A DNA stretch of 64,000 bases from Turritopsis dohrnii (Eukaryota > Cnidaria > Hydrozoa > Anthoathecata > Oceaniidae). This document shows positions 34,508-44,760 of the stretch, piece by piece (positions within the stretch are counted from its first letter, which is position 1; every line of letters starts with the position of its first letter). The position numbers and the translations under genes were made by a program. The notes below the pieces were generated by a model. It was given only the letters and a program-made list of their open reading frames with translations. It was not told the origin of the DNA and searched no databases. The stretch spans positions 248,001-312,000 of the forward strand of contig BQMF02000422.1 of the NCBI GenBank assembly GCA_027922465.2, given 5' to 3'.

Positions 34508-35163
34508 CTTTAAAACAAACCAGAAACTGTCAGACCAGGAAATCATAAACATCAAACAAATATCCCTTACTCTGCAAATAACTGTCATAAGAAGATGCCC
34601 ATTTCAAGCGTACTCATAAGTTATGTGCAGCCAACATTCAACATATGTCAGATAAAACAAATCTTATCAGTTGCACGAACATCTTGTTGCAATTCCTGCA
34701 TTTTTCCTATACCTTTATGACATTTTTGAACAAATAAAAGTCTCAATGCAAAAGGTAATACACTTAATCATATAATACGCACTTAGCCCCTGAGATAAAG
34801 CTGGTCACCAGATATGAAACACACGACTGAGTCAGAAAACAATACAAATCTCAAAAATGCATCCTGGTTACCTTCATTATTTTTGTTTTTACAGTAAAAT
34901 TTCAAAATGTTTTGATATAGCAAGTATACATCAACTCATTATGTGTAACCGTGAAATGTACAACAAAGGAGGCCACTAAAAGACGTTCTCAAAATAACTT
35001 CAGTAACTCTTCCCCAACTCCTCTTCATGCAAACAAGAAATTTATGCATACACGCAATATGAGCAATTATATTCATTGCAACACTGGCTTGAATTTAAAA
35101 AAAAAAATCACTAGAACAGCATAAGACAAAGTAAAATATGTAAAACAATTGAAATTCTTATAC

Positions 35164-35229
35164 CTCAGCCAAGTCACCACCTGCATCTCCCTCTTCTTGC
35201 ATTGCTGCTGATATGTTGTCAACAGGCTC
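35164..35229 (-). CDS. Acidic repeat exon, copy 3
   Basis: 22 codons in phase 0, same splice sites. Reads EPVDNISAAMQEEGDAGGD then LAE. A fourth partial copy (35401-35420) keeps only VGDLAE and its donor, so it is probably not spliced in. Confidence 0.6.
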
Positions 35230-35479
35230 CTTTAAAACAAACCGGAAACTGTCAGACCGGGAAATCATAAGACATGGCATTAACTGATGGCAGCCAAAAC
35301 AAACGTCTCATACTCTACGAATAACTAACATGCACATTTTTAACATCCTCTTAAGTTATAAGACACACTAAAATATGTAAAACAATTGAATTTCTTATAC
35401 CTCAGCCAAGTCACCAACTGAAACTGTCAGACTGGGAAATCATAAGACATGGCATTAAATGATAGCAGCAAAACAAACA

Positions 35480-36345
35480 CCCCATCCCAAATAGATGTCA
35501 TAAGAAAATGCATATTTTGAATGCTGCCACTAAGTTATGTGCAGCCATCATTCAATGGATACCAGGTAAAACATTAACAGTTGGACAAACATTGTTGCAA
35601 CTCCTATGTTTTGCCTATTCTTTTCACTTCTATTCAAAACCTATTCCATCCTATTCAAAATTCTATTAAAAGACTTAAGAGAATACATGTTTGATACAAA
35701 ACATTACAGTTGTATATGTCGATTAAATACTAAATCAAATATTAAATGATGATCCAATATTTTAACTTGTAATTTCCCAAAACATTTGTTGTGCCATGGA
35801 TCTCATCAGACATGAATTATACCTTTTAGGTAATGAGGATATTATCTACTGCCTCATGATTATGAGCAAATACTGCAATACAATTTCAAGAGCAAAAAAA
35901 TTTCTTTAAAATAACTTCTATAAATACTATTTACTTTAACATTTATAAAGAAATAAATAACAAAATGTACGACTGCAATGTCTTGTAATTGACATGTGTT
36001 TAAGCATTTCTCTTGTCTAAAATTTGTATTGCTAGTTGATGTTAGTTTAACATATTTTTTCTATTTCTGACTTGACAACATCAAAATATTGATAGAGTTT
36101 TGGCACCTGTAGCTTAATAAGAGAAATTTAGTTCAATGTTGAAAAGCTTGTAACAATGGCTCAGCTTTTGATTAAAAAAAAGGACACTACTTTACATTCT
36201 GTGATATCTTTACAGAAGCATGTTGTAGATTCTTTTCAATGTCATGAAATGGCAATTCATAAAAGACTATTTATAAAAGAGAAAACTGTACCCACAAGTT
36301 GTGTGAAATCAACATCTACATCATGCAACCAGATAAGATAGGTAC
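35480..36345. other. Intron sequence, nothing recognised
   Basis: AT-rich intron of the SET-recombinase gene between the exon array and the retroelement. Short frames only. Confidence 0.5.
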
Positions 36346-36836
36346 AAAAGGAATTTTCTTTAAGAGTTTTGGCTGTGGTTCGCTGTTTCTCCACTGTTGC
36401 AACGTATAGGAATTATTACGTTTCCCATACATGAGGAATTCTGACGGAAGATTTTGCTGGTTTGTCATCATATATATTTCTTCATTACCATTTATTTGTA
36501 TGAACGTTCCGTGATTCACCAATTGTGTAACAGTCCACATATTTTGTTTCCAAGGACGAGGTAATTGATTGGCTCAAAAACTAACCACGTTGGCTGTTAT
36601 GTTTGGTGTTGAGACAAATGCCTGTTTGAAATTGGGTGTTATTTGTCCCGCAGTTACTGTTACCAATGTTGCCAAGGTGACTGTTATATAGAGCATGGAT
36701 AACCAATTGTTGTTGTTTAATCTAACTGCTCCATTAGTGGCTTCCTCTGGATTTATCTGAATTTTCAGCTGTGACTTATAGCGCGGTGTCGAAGCTTTTG
36801 CGTTGATAGCTTTCTGGGCATTTTTGTGGCCTTGTC
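36346..36836 (-). repeat. 491-bp terminal direct repeat, left copy
   Basis: Identical to 45183-45673 except one T/C difference. It contains the last 24 codons of the pol reading (stop at 36765-36767) and the signal-peptide-like start (ATG at 36696). Here the signal-peptide reading runs out of the element after a short stretch. Confidence 0.95.
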
Positions 36837-39089
36837 CTTAAAGTGATGTGTTAAGGCCTGGAATTCAAGTGGTATCGGCGTTATACCAGGAACATGTGGT
36901 ATGCCCAATCCCAGCTTCAATTTTGGCATGTGATGTTTGATGAAGTCTTGATGCCGGATTGATGATCCATAGTTGTGTGCCGGTGATCGTGCCTTATGGT
37001 GGTTGATAATCCATTTTATTTCCAACCGATTTAAGGCTAGAGGATAGCGCCTCTTTAATTCCACCAGGTTAGCTACGGCCACTTTGTGGTCAAGAATAAC
37101 ATAAACAGGTGTCATAGTGTCCTTTGAGTAGTGGTCCCATAGGGCCAGTACCCACATGGCTGTGCACTCGTAACGATTTACTGCGTATTCCTGGTTGTAG
37201 TTTAAGACTATGTCTGCCATAGGAACTAAATGATTTCCTAAACATTGCCATTCAATGATTCCATCCCCTGGTTTCATGCCTTGTGGCCAGATATTTGTCT
37301 TCTGCAAAACTATGGCGGAACACTGATGTGTCGTGATTGATGTATGGATGAAAATCTGATGACATGGGTGTGGAATATCCTTCATAGGAGTTCTGTCCAC
37401 TGGTAGTGGTCCTGGATTCAAGGCTTCACCTGAGGTGGCTCTTATGGCATCTTCGCAATCTCTTCGAAGACGATTATCTTCCTGGACTGGTAGAGGTGGT
37501 AATGAATCGCGTTTCTTGTAATACTGCTTGACAATTCTGTCCAATCTTTTCTGCTTGTTTTGTCGTGACTCCTCATACTGTTCGTATCCCTGACGTATTA
37601 ATCGCCATCCCCCGTTGTCATAAGGTGTGTCCTTATTGCGGTAGGCAGCGTTGAGGAAGTGTTGGACTTGTTGTTGTGTCGGCTCACTAAATGCTATTAA
37701 ATGATCCGTGATCATGGATGCCCAAAATCCGGAATGGTCGGTCATCATAGGCTTGCTTTTACCAATTATTAGGTAATCATTTCTATTCTGGTCTATGATG
37801 TTCGGGACGAGTATTTCCATGATTAACTCCCAAGTAGGCTTGGTCGAGCCGGCGTCTTCATCGAGTAATGCAGTATCATAATCCGTTACTGCATAGGTTT
37901 CCTCCAAGGTCAATTCTTCAGCTGGATTGGAGACTTGTTTTAGTAGAGCATGTTCTACTTTCAATTGCCATAGCTTGGCCATTCTATGTGTCGCCTTCGT
38001 GTGTCCAGCGATTCGGTTTCTAAGTACTGCCTTTTGTATATCCAAGCCCCTCTGTAAGTCCTTCAATTTTACTCGTAACATGGTTTGGTGATGTTTTTTG
38101 TCAAGTTCCAGAGGTTGCAGATTAGCGAGATAGGTGATTGGTATTTTGAACTGGACTGGTCCAGGGTGTGATGGTTCACCATCCAATAGACTTCGAAGGT
38201 CCTTCGAGAAGGTTTGTCCATTGTGTTGTGGGGCTTTGTCCTGGATTTGGTTCACCAGTCTTCTCAATTGTTCGTCCCCCTGGATTCGTTTGATTCGTGC
38301 CACAAACTCTTCAGCCATTGGCGGGCCAACTTCGGTGACACTCGTTGGTTTTGCATGCTTCTCGATTCTCCACTCTTGGGTTTGGTCAGACTCCCGTCCA
38401 GCAGGCCCTGCTACCTTAATAGGTCTGTCCATGTCCAAGGGTGTCATTTCTTGAATTTTTCGTTCAGCATGTTGTGGCGTGATCCCGTGCGCTATCAAGA
38501 AAGGTGTACTGATATCCACAATAATTTCCTGTGTATGAGTTTGGATATCGACCACAATTGTTCCGGAATAGTTGGCTGGGTAATATTTCGGCTTCATTTC
38601 AATCTCAGCCACTCCCATTGTCGGAACTAAAGTTACCATAATGGCACGACATTTCGGGTTATTGATAGCAACTTTGGTGTGAATCCTGTACGACTGGTGT
38701 TGTTGGATACGCATGCAGTGTGGAAAATTAATTATGTATCCTGCCGCATCGAGACTGTATTTGGGAAACATAATGTTTCTTGCCAATACCTTAAACACTA
38801 CTTGTTTGAAGGCTGTTTCCTCACACTTCAGTTGTTGTGTAGGTGAAATGTCGATTTCGTCGAAGACTTGTGTTAGAATGTCGGTCTTGGTAATGCTGCG
38901 TTTAGTACCGGTTGCTATTACTCCAGTCGAACCGAAGCCTTTCGTTCCTCGTTGCGTATCTTGACTCATGAGGTTAGTATTTTCCTTAACAGGTGGCGTT
39001 TCCACCCGTTTGAGTACCATTTGTGCTATCTTTTCACCTGCTTTAATGTCCATATCTTGTGTTGTAAGATTGTGTAATACAATGCCTAT
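36765..39089 (-). CDS. Downstream half of the pol polyprotein (dUTPase end, second dUTPase-like, RNase H-like)
   Basis: Same frame as the reading at 39090-43316 and separated from it only by a TAA (39090-39092). It begins with the rest of the dUTPase, including the Gly-rich motif V (RGTKGFGSTG, about 38925-38955). About 60 residues later a second dUTPase-fold-like segment follows (LDAAGYIINFPHCMRI to FLIAHGI, about 38750-38490) that keeps the strand pattern but lacks recognisable catalytic motifs. Further on are two short PGP motifs (near 38165 and 37415) and an RNase H-like segment (about 37370-36940) with WIINHHKAR but without the TDGS-type first Asp. No integrase motif seen. The final Lys/Arg-rich residues lie inside the end repeat. 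Confidence 0.7.
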   Translation of the reverse strand: MGIVLHNLTTQDMDIKAGEKIAQMVLKRVETPPVKENTNLMSQDTQRGTKGFGSTGVIATGTKRSITKTDILTQVFDEIDISPTQQLKCEETAFKQVVFKVLARNIMFPKYSLDAAGYIINFPHCMRIQQHQSYRIHTKVAINNPKCRAIMVTLVPTMGVAEIEMKPKYYPANYSGTIVVDIQTHTQEIIVDISTPFLIAHGITPQHAERKIQEMTPLDMDRPIKVAGPAGRESDQTQEWRIEKHAKPTSVTEVGPPMAEEFVARIKRIQGDEQLRRLVNQIQDKAPQHNGQTFSKDLRSLLDGEPSHPGPVQFKIPITYLANLQPLELDKKHHQTMLRVKLKDLQRGLDIQKAVLRNRIAGHTKATHRMAKLWQLKVEHALLKQVSNPAEELTLEETYAVTDYDTALLDEDAGSTKPTWELIMEILVPNIIDQNRNDYLIIGKSKPMMTDHSGFWASMITDHLIAFSEPTQQQVQHFLNAAYRNKDTPYDNGGWRLIRQGYEQYEESRQNKQKRLDRIVKQYYKKRDSLPPLPVQEDNRLRRDCEDAIRATSGEALNPGPLPVDRTPMKDIPHPCHQIFIHTSITTHQCSAIVLQKTNIWPQGMKPGDGIIEWQCLGNHLVPMADIVLNYNQEYAVNRYECTAMWVLALWDHYSKDTMTPVYVILDHKVAVANLVELKRRYPLALNRLEIKWIINHHKARSPAHNYGSSIRHQDFIKHHMPKLKLGLGIPHVPGITPIPLEFQALTHHFKDKATKMPRKLSTQKLRHRAISHS

Positions 39090-42000
39090 TTAACCACGAT
39101 ATCCACGGTCGATGGTTCCACCTTTAACATCCATACCCTTAAGGGCGTTTCCTGAGGTAGGTCTTATCTGAACATATGTGTCCTTAGGTGGTGCCACAAC
39201 TAATCCACTGTTAACGCAAGCCAAACCGTGTGCTGGTATTGTTATTGTAATAGGCGATGTAAGATCATATCCCACGTCTCCTTCATGTTGTCGCACTGGC
39301 AGGTTGACTTTTTTGTTTAATCTTTGTACTTGTAGCATTATAGGTTCATCCGATTCATCCAAAAATTGGATCTTTCTTTTGGCTAGACCTGGTTCTGGTT
39401 TGTCATAGACCGTTTTATGTTGGTTATGATTCCCAGTTAAATTCAGGTGTTCGGCGATTGTTTTAGGCGCCTCCTGGTTCACAGGTATCTCCAATGGGTT
39501 GATCTTTTTGCGTAAGTCGTCCCACTCCCTAGAAAACTGAAACTTATGTTCAGGGTTTGGGAGGGCCCATCTTGGTGTCGGCTGTTGGTCATTGGAGCGT
39601 GACAAGGCATCAGCAAGGTGTTGCTTTGATCCCTCCATGTACCATATATCACGAAGTCCTGCTTCTAGGAGCATTGCGAAGGCACGTAATCTTCTCTGGT
39701 TCATCTGAGTTGCTGCGGACAAAGGGTTCGCGATGAACTTTACTAGTGGCATGTGATCAGTGATGATGACTACTTTATGCCAATTAATGTGGAAGAAGGT
39801 TTCTTTGTAGGCTAAAATTATTGCGGCTAGTTCTCGATCCATTGTGGACCTTCGAATGGCGTCGGACTGGAAGGATGCGCTACCCATTGCGACCATCCGT
39901 CCTTCTTGGAATGCGACATAACCGGCAGCTGTATCGCTTGCATCTGTAAAAATGTATGTGGTTTTGTTGACATTCGGGACTGTTACTGCTCGAGCCTCAT
40001 ACATCTGCATTATGATCGTCATTAATTTAGCCCAATCATCGGATGTTAGCCGTCGTTCCTCTTTGGTGGCTTCGGATCTTATCTTTTTCAATAGGAACTC
40101 TATCTTGTCTCGGTAGTTTCTAATGAATTGGCTGTAGTAACCAAGCATGCCAATTATGCGCTGCACAGGTTGTTTTGATACCAGATTCTTCTGGGACTGG
40201 TCTTTGCCTGCTGCAGCAAAGGTTGCGATCAACTTGGTGTATAGATTCTGTATGATGGATTCATTCACATCCTTAGTATTACTCTTCAAGTCAAATCCCA
40301 AATAGGTGACGTTAATCATTCCAAATTGGGATTTTTCCATGTTTACCATCAACCCTCGGTCTCGTAGGAAGGTCAATAGTCTATTTGCCTCTGTGTATGC
40401 TTCGAATATACTTCGTAATTTCTGAATGAGGTCGTCAATAAATGACTTTGTTGATGCATGGATTAACAATTGTTGAATACCTTGAACAAGCTCATCAGTC
40501 AATCCCTGATCGAAATGGCCAGGTGAACCATGCCAACCTTGGGGTATGCCAGTAAGTACATACGTGCCTCGATGTGTGATGAACGCTGTATGTTTTCGGC
40601 TTTCCTTGGTAATACGCATGTTATAATACGCATGTCTTAAGTCAATCTTATTGTGCACTGCTTCGTTGTCATCGCCATTGTCATGTTTACTAAGGTCATC
40701 AATGACTTGTTCAGCTGCTTTCAACGAATTCGATCCCATTTTGCTTTTCCGATTTAGTTCTTGCAGATTAATAACAAGGCGAATTCCTTGGTTATTATTT
40801 TTTGGGACGGCGAATAGTTGTGCACATCCTGTGACATCTCTAACTGGTTCGATATAACCCCACTCTTCCAGTTGATCGAGTTCCCTGTCTACTGCTTTCA
40901 TCATGTCTGGAGACATTCGTATCGGCTTGGTTCGTGACAATTGTTCTCCAGGCCACAATTCAATCACTACTTCAGGTAATGAGCAGGGTGGCAAATTTTC
41001 CTTTTTGAACTCTTCCTTCCATCGGTTGAACCATTCTTTCGTAAAAAGCGTATGTGCCAAAGGGTGGCGTGTGCCCTTCATTGGTCTAACTGGCTTATTG
41101 TATAAGTGTGGGATTTCTTCCTCACATTCTGGGATGACGTATTGGAGTATGTCGTCTTTTTCTTCTTTCGTGAGATGCTCACACTGTCGTAATACATTCT
41201 GGACAATATGCGATTTCTTGTGAGACATGGCCCTTTGTGTTTTAATTGTCTGTCTGTTAGGGCCTAGCAGTTCCCAGGAGTTTTGTCCGATCCATATTCC
41301 AAGGTTATTGTCGCGGAAGAAGTCTTCCCCCAGAAGTGTCAATCGGGCTGGACCGTCCACAACAGCTACTTCTTTAACCGTGATCATGTAATCACCTTCC
41401 TTTATTGTTAAGTACGCGATTCCAACAACATTTAATTTGTGCCCGGTGGCACTGTGTAGGGTCGTTGTTTTATCAAAATCTATCGGCAGTTGTATCCTTC
41501 GTGCTGTTTCCAGCGGCATGACGGTTTGGACCGCTCCTGTGTCCAATAAACCAACAAATCGTTTTCCTTTATCTGTTGTAAAGATCATAGCTGGTTTATT
41601 TTGGATCTGTTGTATATCCTCCACATCGACAGCGTTGATCGTTCGCCCTTGTCGTGCTGTGGTTACTTGACTTTGTGCAAGCTGCGTATAACACACTTGC
41701 CCAGGATGATCAACTCTGCATACTGAACATACGTTAGCTTGTATGTTCCCCACATGTGGAGTGGCCATCTGTGGATTACCTTCATATTGATGAATCACAT
41801 CTCCCATTGGTCGCTGTACCATGTTAGTTGTTGGCGTGATTCTTTTATTTGGACAGTTTCGCACGCCATAGCCATCTTGTGCGCAATTGTAACATGATTC
41901 TTTAAACTGCTTCTGTTGCCGCGCTTTAGGTGGTTGTTGGCATTCGTTGGCGTAGTGCCCTTGAATACCGCAGTTATAGCATGTGACCTCACCAATGAAG

Positions 42001-43316
42001 TTACTGCGAGTCATAGTGGATGTCGCATCCCGATTGTCGACTGCTGGGCGTTGCTGGATCCATCCACGCCCTCTTCCTCTTTGGCTAAATCGTGGTTTAG
42101 GTGAACTTGTTGTTTGTGGTTGCGTTGTTTCACCTGGTTGTCTCGCGAATTTGTGTGCATTCTTGGGGTTTCTTGAACATTCTGCAGTCACATGTGTCTT
42201 TGAGTTTGGATGGTAGATACATTGCGGGTTATCTTGTCTTGGTTTTGACTCGTCTTCATCTGAAGAATCACTATCACCTCCTTTATTCTTCTTGGTTATT
42301 TTCTTCTGTTGTTTCGGTTGTGTTTTGGTTTTGGGCTTCTTAACCATTTCTTCCTGTATGTTATTGAAAGTATTGTTACCCAATATGGTCAATGTCTGAA
42401 GAATATCCTCAGCTGTCATGTTGGGTCGGCTGAGTTTTGCCACCTGAAGTAACTGTGAGAATCTTGGTGTTAATCCTCTTTCAATAGCGGTCTTATACAT
42501 TTCTTCTGTTGCACCTGCCTTGACAGCAGCTGCACTTACAGCGATCTTGAAGTCGTCAAACTTATCTTCTTCCATTCTAACATTCATTAGGGTACGGCGA
42601 TGCATGTCTTGGAGTGGTTGGGAATCTTCCCTTTCATTCAGGAATTGTAGAAGTCGTGCAAAAGTGATGATAACTGGTTGTGGGAGAGTTGCGTCTAGAT
42701 GATCCAGCCATCTTTCTACCGCATGTGCGGGTTCTCCGTCCAAGCACCATCGTATGGCGTTAGCCTTGGATTGGTCGTCCCACCCATCGGTTATTGCTAA
42801 GAAGTCTTTACGGAATTTATAGTAGTTGTCCGTATAACTTCCCTTCTTGGTTCTCCCATCATACTTGGGTAAATCTTTAAATCCCAAAGTGAAATGTTGT
42901 CTTGGTGGAGCAACTGGTACCGCAGGTGGTGCTCCATGCACAGGTGCTGGTGGTGCCGGCGCTCTGAAAATTGGATTGATGGTGTTTGTATGATGCCCAT
43001 AATTGTTTTCTTCGTGCTGTTCTTCAGATTCTTTATCTCTTTCCATCCGCATTCTTTTCAAGACAAATTGGTCACTAAGTTGTTCAATCATTTCTTCTTC
43101 CGTTCTCCCATTTGGATCCTTTTGCTCAGAATGGTAGTGCATTATTCGTCTTTTGACTGCTTCGTGCACCTTGTAAGCGTCAGCAACGTTAATGTCGTAG
43201 TGATTCTGGACCATGTTTACCACACTTTCCAACGGGAATGCTGGAGGTAAATCTGCATCTGCATCTGCTAGTTGGACTATTAGACGGGCTGTCTTCAATG
43301 AGGATCCAGTCCCCAA
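39090..43316 (-). CDS. Gag-protease-reverse transcriptase-RNase H-dUTPase reading
   Basis: 1408 sense codons. The annotated first codon is TTG, so the true start lies upstream via the frame of the coiled-coil reading. Order by residue: capsid-like region (about 145-330, FKDLPKYDG...WLDHLDATL), basic/Gln-rich linker, zinc knuckle CYNCGIQGHYANEC (about 443) and a degenerate one with Tyr for His (CYNCAQDGYGVRNC), retropepsin LLDTGAVQTVMP (about 590), reverse transcriptase with GIPQGWHGSPGHFDQ and catalytic FIDD (about 960), RNase H with IFTDASD (about 1122), DRELAAIILA and LADALSR (about 1237), and the start of a dUTPase (GDVGYDL, RPTSGNAL, IDRGYRG, from about 1330). The polymerase is Ty3-like. 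It acts in reverse transcription; dUTPase would keep uracil out of the DNA copy. Confidence 0.88.
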   Translation of the reverse strand: MGTGSSLKTARLIVQLADADADLPPAFPLESVVNMVQNHYDINVADAYKVHEAVKRRIMHYHSEQKDPNGRTEEEMIEQLSDQFVLKRMRMERDKESEEQHEENNYGHHTNTINPIFRAPAPPAPVHGAPPAVPVAPPRQHFTLGFKDLPKYDGRTKKGSYTDNYYKFRKDFLAITDGWDDQSKANAIRWCLDGEPAHAVERWLDHLDATLPQPVIITFARLLQFLNEREDSQPLQDMHRRTLMNVRMEEDKFDDFKIAVSAAAVKAGATEEMYKTAIERGLTPRFSQLLQVAKLSRPNMTAEDILQTLTILGNNTFNNIQEEMVKKPKTKTQPKQQKKITKKNKGGDSDSSDEDESKPRQDNPQCIYHPNSKTHVTAECSRNPKNAHKFARQPGETTQPQTTSSPKPRFSQRGRGRGWIQQRPAVDNRDATSTMTRSNFIGEVTCYNCGIQGHYANECQQPPKARQQKQFKESCYNCAQDGYGVRNCPNKRITPTTNMVQRPMGDVIHQYEGNPQMATPHVGNIQANVCSVCRVDHPGQVCYTQLAQSQVTTARQGRTINAVDVEDIQQIQNKPAMIFTTDKGKRFVGLLDTGAVQTVMPLETARRIQLPIDFDKTTTLHSATGHKLNVVGIAYLTIKEGDYMITVKEVAVVDGPARLTLLGEDFFRDNNLGIWIGQNSWELLGPNRQTIKTQRAMSHKKSHIVQNVLRQCEHLTKEEKDDILQYVIPECEEEIPHLYNKPVRPMKGTRHPLAHTLFTKEWFNRWKEEFKKENLPPCSLPEVVIELWPGEQLSRTKPIRMSPDMMKAVDRELDQLEEWGYIEPVRDVTGCAQLFAVPKNNNQGIRLVINLQELNRKSKMGSNSLKAAEQVIDDLSKHDNGDDNEAVHNKIDLRHAYYNMRITKESRKHTAFITHRGTYVLTGIPQGWHGSPGHFDQGLTDELVQGIQQLLIHASTKSFIDDLIQKLRSIFEAYTEANRLLTFLRDRGLMVNMEKSQFGMINVTYLGFDLKSNTKDVNESIIQNLYTKLIATFAAAGKDQSQKNLVSKQPVQRIIGMLGYYSQFIRNYRDKIEFLLKKIRSEATKEERRLTSDDWAKLMTIIMQMYEARAVTVPNVNKTTYIFTDASDTAAGYVAFQEGRMVAMGSASFQSDAIRRSTMDRELAAIILAYKETFFHINWHKVVIITDHMPLVKFIANPLSAATQMNQRRLRAFAMLLEAGLRDIWYMEGSKQHLADALSRSNDQQPTPRWALPNPEHKFQFSREWDDLRKKINPLEIPVNQEAPKTIAEHLNLTGNHNQHKTVYDKPEPGLAKRKIQFLDESDEPIMLQVQRLNKKVNLPVRQHEGDVGYDLTSPITITIPAHGLACVNSGLVVAPPKDTYVQIRPTSGNALKGMDVKGGTIDRGYRG

Positions 43317-44760
43317 TGCTGGTACCTACCAAGGGCATGGCTTCCTCAGTAGCCACAGGAACATATTGCCGGTTCCTCATCCTTCTTGTTTCGGTGAGGT
43401 TATCATCAGGATCCCTTGTAACACGATTGAGTGGCTGTTGGAGAACACTTTGTTCCCACTTTGCCCAATCTTCACTCGTCATCTTCTTAGCTGCGTGTTG
43501 TTGGACCTTTTCCCATGTGATGATTGGTTGGATGCCTTTGCTTGTTAACTGATCAATCAGCTTCTTCGCATAAGACTTGAAAGTCTTCCACTTTCCTTGT
43601 GTATGCTGGATCCTTGCTGGGATTCTTTGTTTGATCATTCTGTCCCATAATCCATCGCTTATACTCACTTCGCCTTGGTTCATCTTATCCCATATAAGCT
43701 CAGTCGCGAATCTTTCTAAATCATTTCCCATCTCCTGGATCTGGGCGAGAGCGCGTTGTAATTGCTGCTCCACATCCTGCTTCTCCCTTGTGATGCGATC
43801 ATGCACCCTATCAACAGCTGCTTGTTTTTCTTGGTTAAACTATGCCAATTGTTCCTGATACTCTTGTATCTTTTCCCTCTGATCATGGAAACTGTTGAAT
43901 TCTTCGTTCAGTTTTTCAATGATGGTATCTTTTTCCTTGCAAGCCGCACATTCTTTCTCAACCAATTCGGTGATGAATTGTTGTTGACGTCGTAACAGGT
44001 CGTGATCGCCTTGTTTCGTCTCTTCCATCTTCTGGATTCTTTCAGTAGCAGCGCTGGTCAATTTTTCTTGATGTCTAAGACTAGATGACAATCTTTTAAC
44101 TTCCTCTCTGGCAGCCTGGATCGTTTTGGAGGTAGTTGACCGTAGATTTTCTGCTTGGTTGTTAGTTGCGGTTGTAGCATCTAACTGGATCTGCAACTGT
44201 ATCAATGTATTGCGCAAGTCTCTATTCTCCTGCATTGTTCTTTCCAATGTTTCTTCATCATTATTTCTAAGATCCAACAGTGATGCAATTTCAGTCCTGT
44301 ATTCCGCAATTTTCTTTTCCCGAGCCACGACTTTATCTTGAAGGTCGGAGATTCGATCATGCAATTCACCTTGATCAATATCTCCTTTCAAGTTGTCAAC
44401 TAAGGATGATACTGTCTGTTGATCCTTTAGTTCTTGGATCGTTCTGAGATTAGCTATCGTTTCTTCAAGGCTAGCTTCTAGTAGTTCAGCTGCCTCTTAC
44501 TTCTTCTCAGCTTCATCTTTTTGTGTCATCAGGGTCTTATTTGTCTTGTCTACTTCTTTTAGTTGGTTATTTAATTGCTTGTTTGTTGTCTGTTCAGCTA
44601 TCAGTTGTTGTCTGATATCCTTTTCCCTCCTTTCCATTGAGTCCAACTTTTCTTTAAGTAATGTTAGGTTTCTCTCCATACCATTACTATAATTCATTGG
44701 TGATATGTATAGTGATGTAGGTGCTCTTTTGTTCAATTCTTCATAGACACCTGATAACAC
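43189..44760 (-). pseudogene. Coiled-coil protein upstream of Gag
   Basis: Three readings in one frame (44760-44497, 44391-43840, 43806-43189) are separated only by TAA (44497-44499) and TAG (43840-43842). They are rich in Glu, Gln, Lys and Leu with heptad patterns over about 300 residues (for example LLKEKLDSMERREKDIRQQ), then a globular segment (GLWDRMIKQRIPARIQ). The 3' end overlaps the Gag reading in another frame at 43316-43189, so Gag expression would need a frame change, or a mutation shifted it. It could be the N-terminal part of Gag or a separate structural protein. Confidence 0.6.

Larger units (their letters stand above)
33900..35470 (-). repeat. Tandem segment duplications carrying an acidic exon
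   Basis: Blocks at 33900-34540 and 34750-35270 share long similar text, for example GTTCTCAAAATAAC...TCCCCAACTCCTC and TGCATACACGCAATATGA. Within each, a unit of about 239 bp with an exon is itself duplicated. Exon ends fall at 34205, 34442, 35164 and 35401. The fourth exon is truncated and lacks its acceptor. Confidence 0.75.

Noticed and set aside
34205..35420. CRISPR-like direct repeats
   Set aside because: Spacing is irregular (239 and 720 bp), the repeats are exons with splice sites, and the organism is an animal.
38134..38630. Plus-strand open frames over the retroelement (also at 40903 and 42894)
   Set aside because: They are antisense shadows of the strongly coding minus strand and have no family signature.
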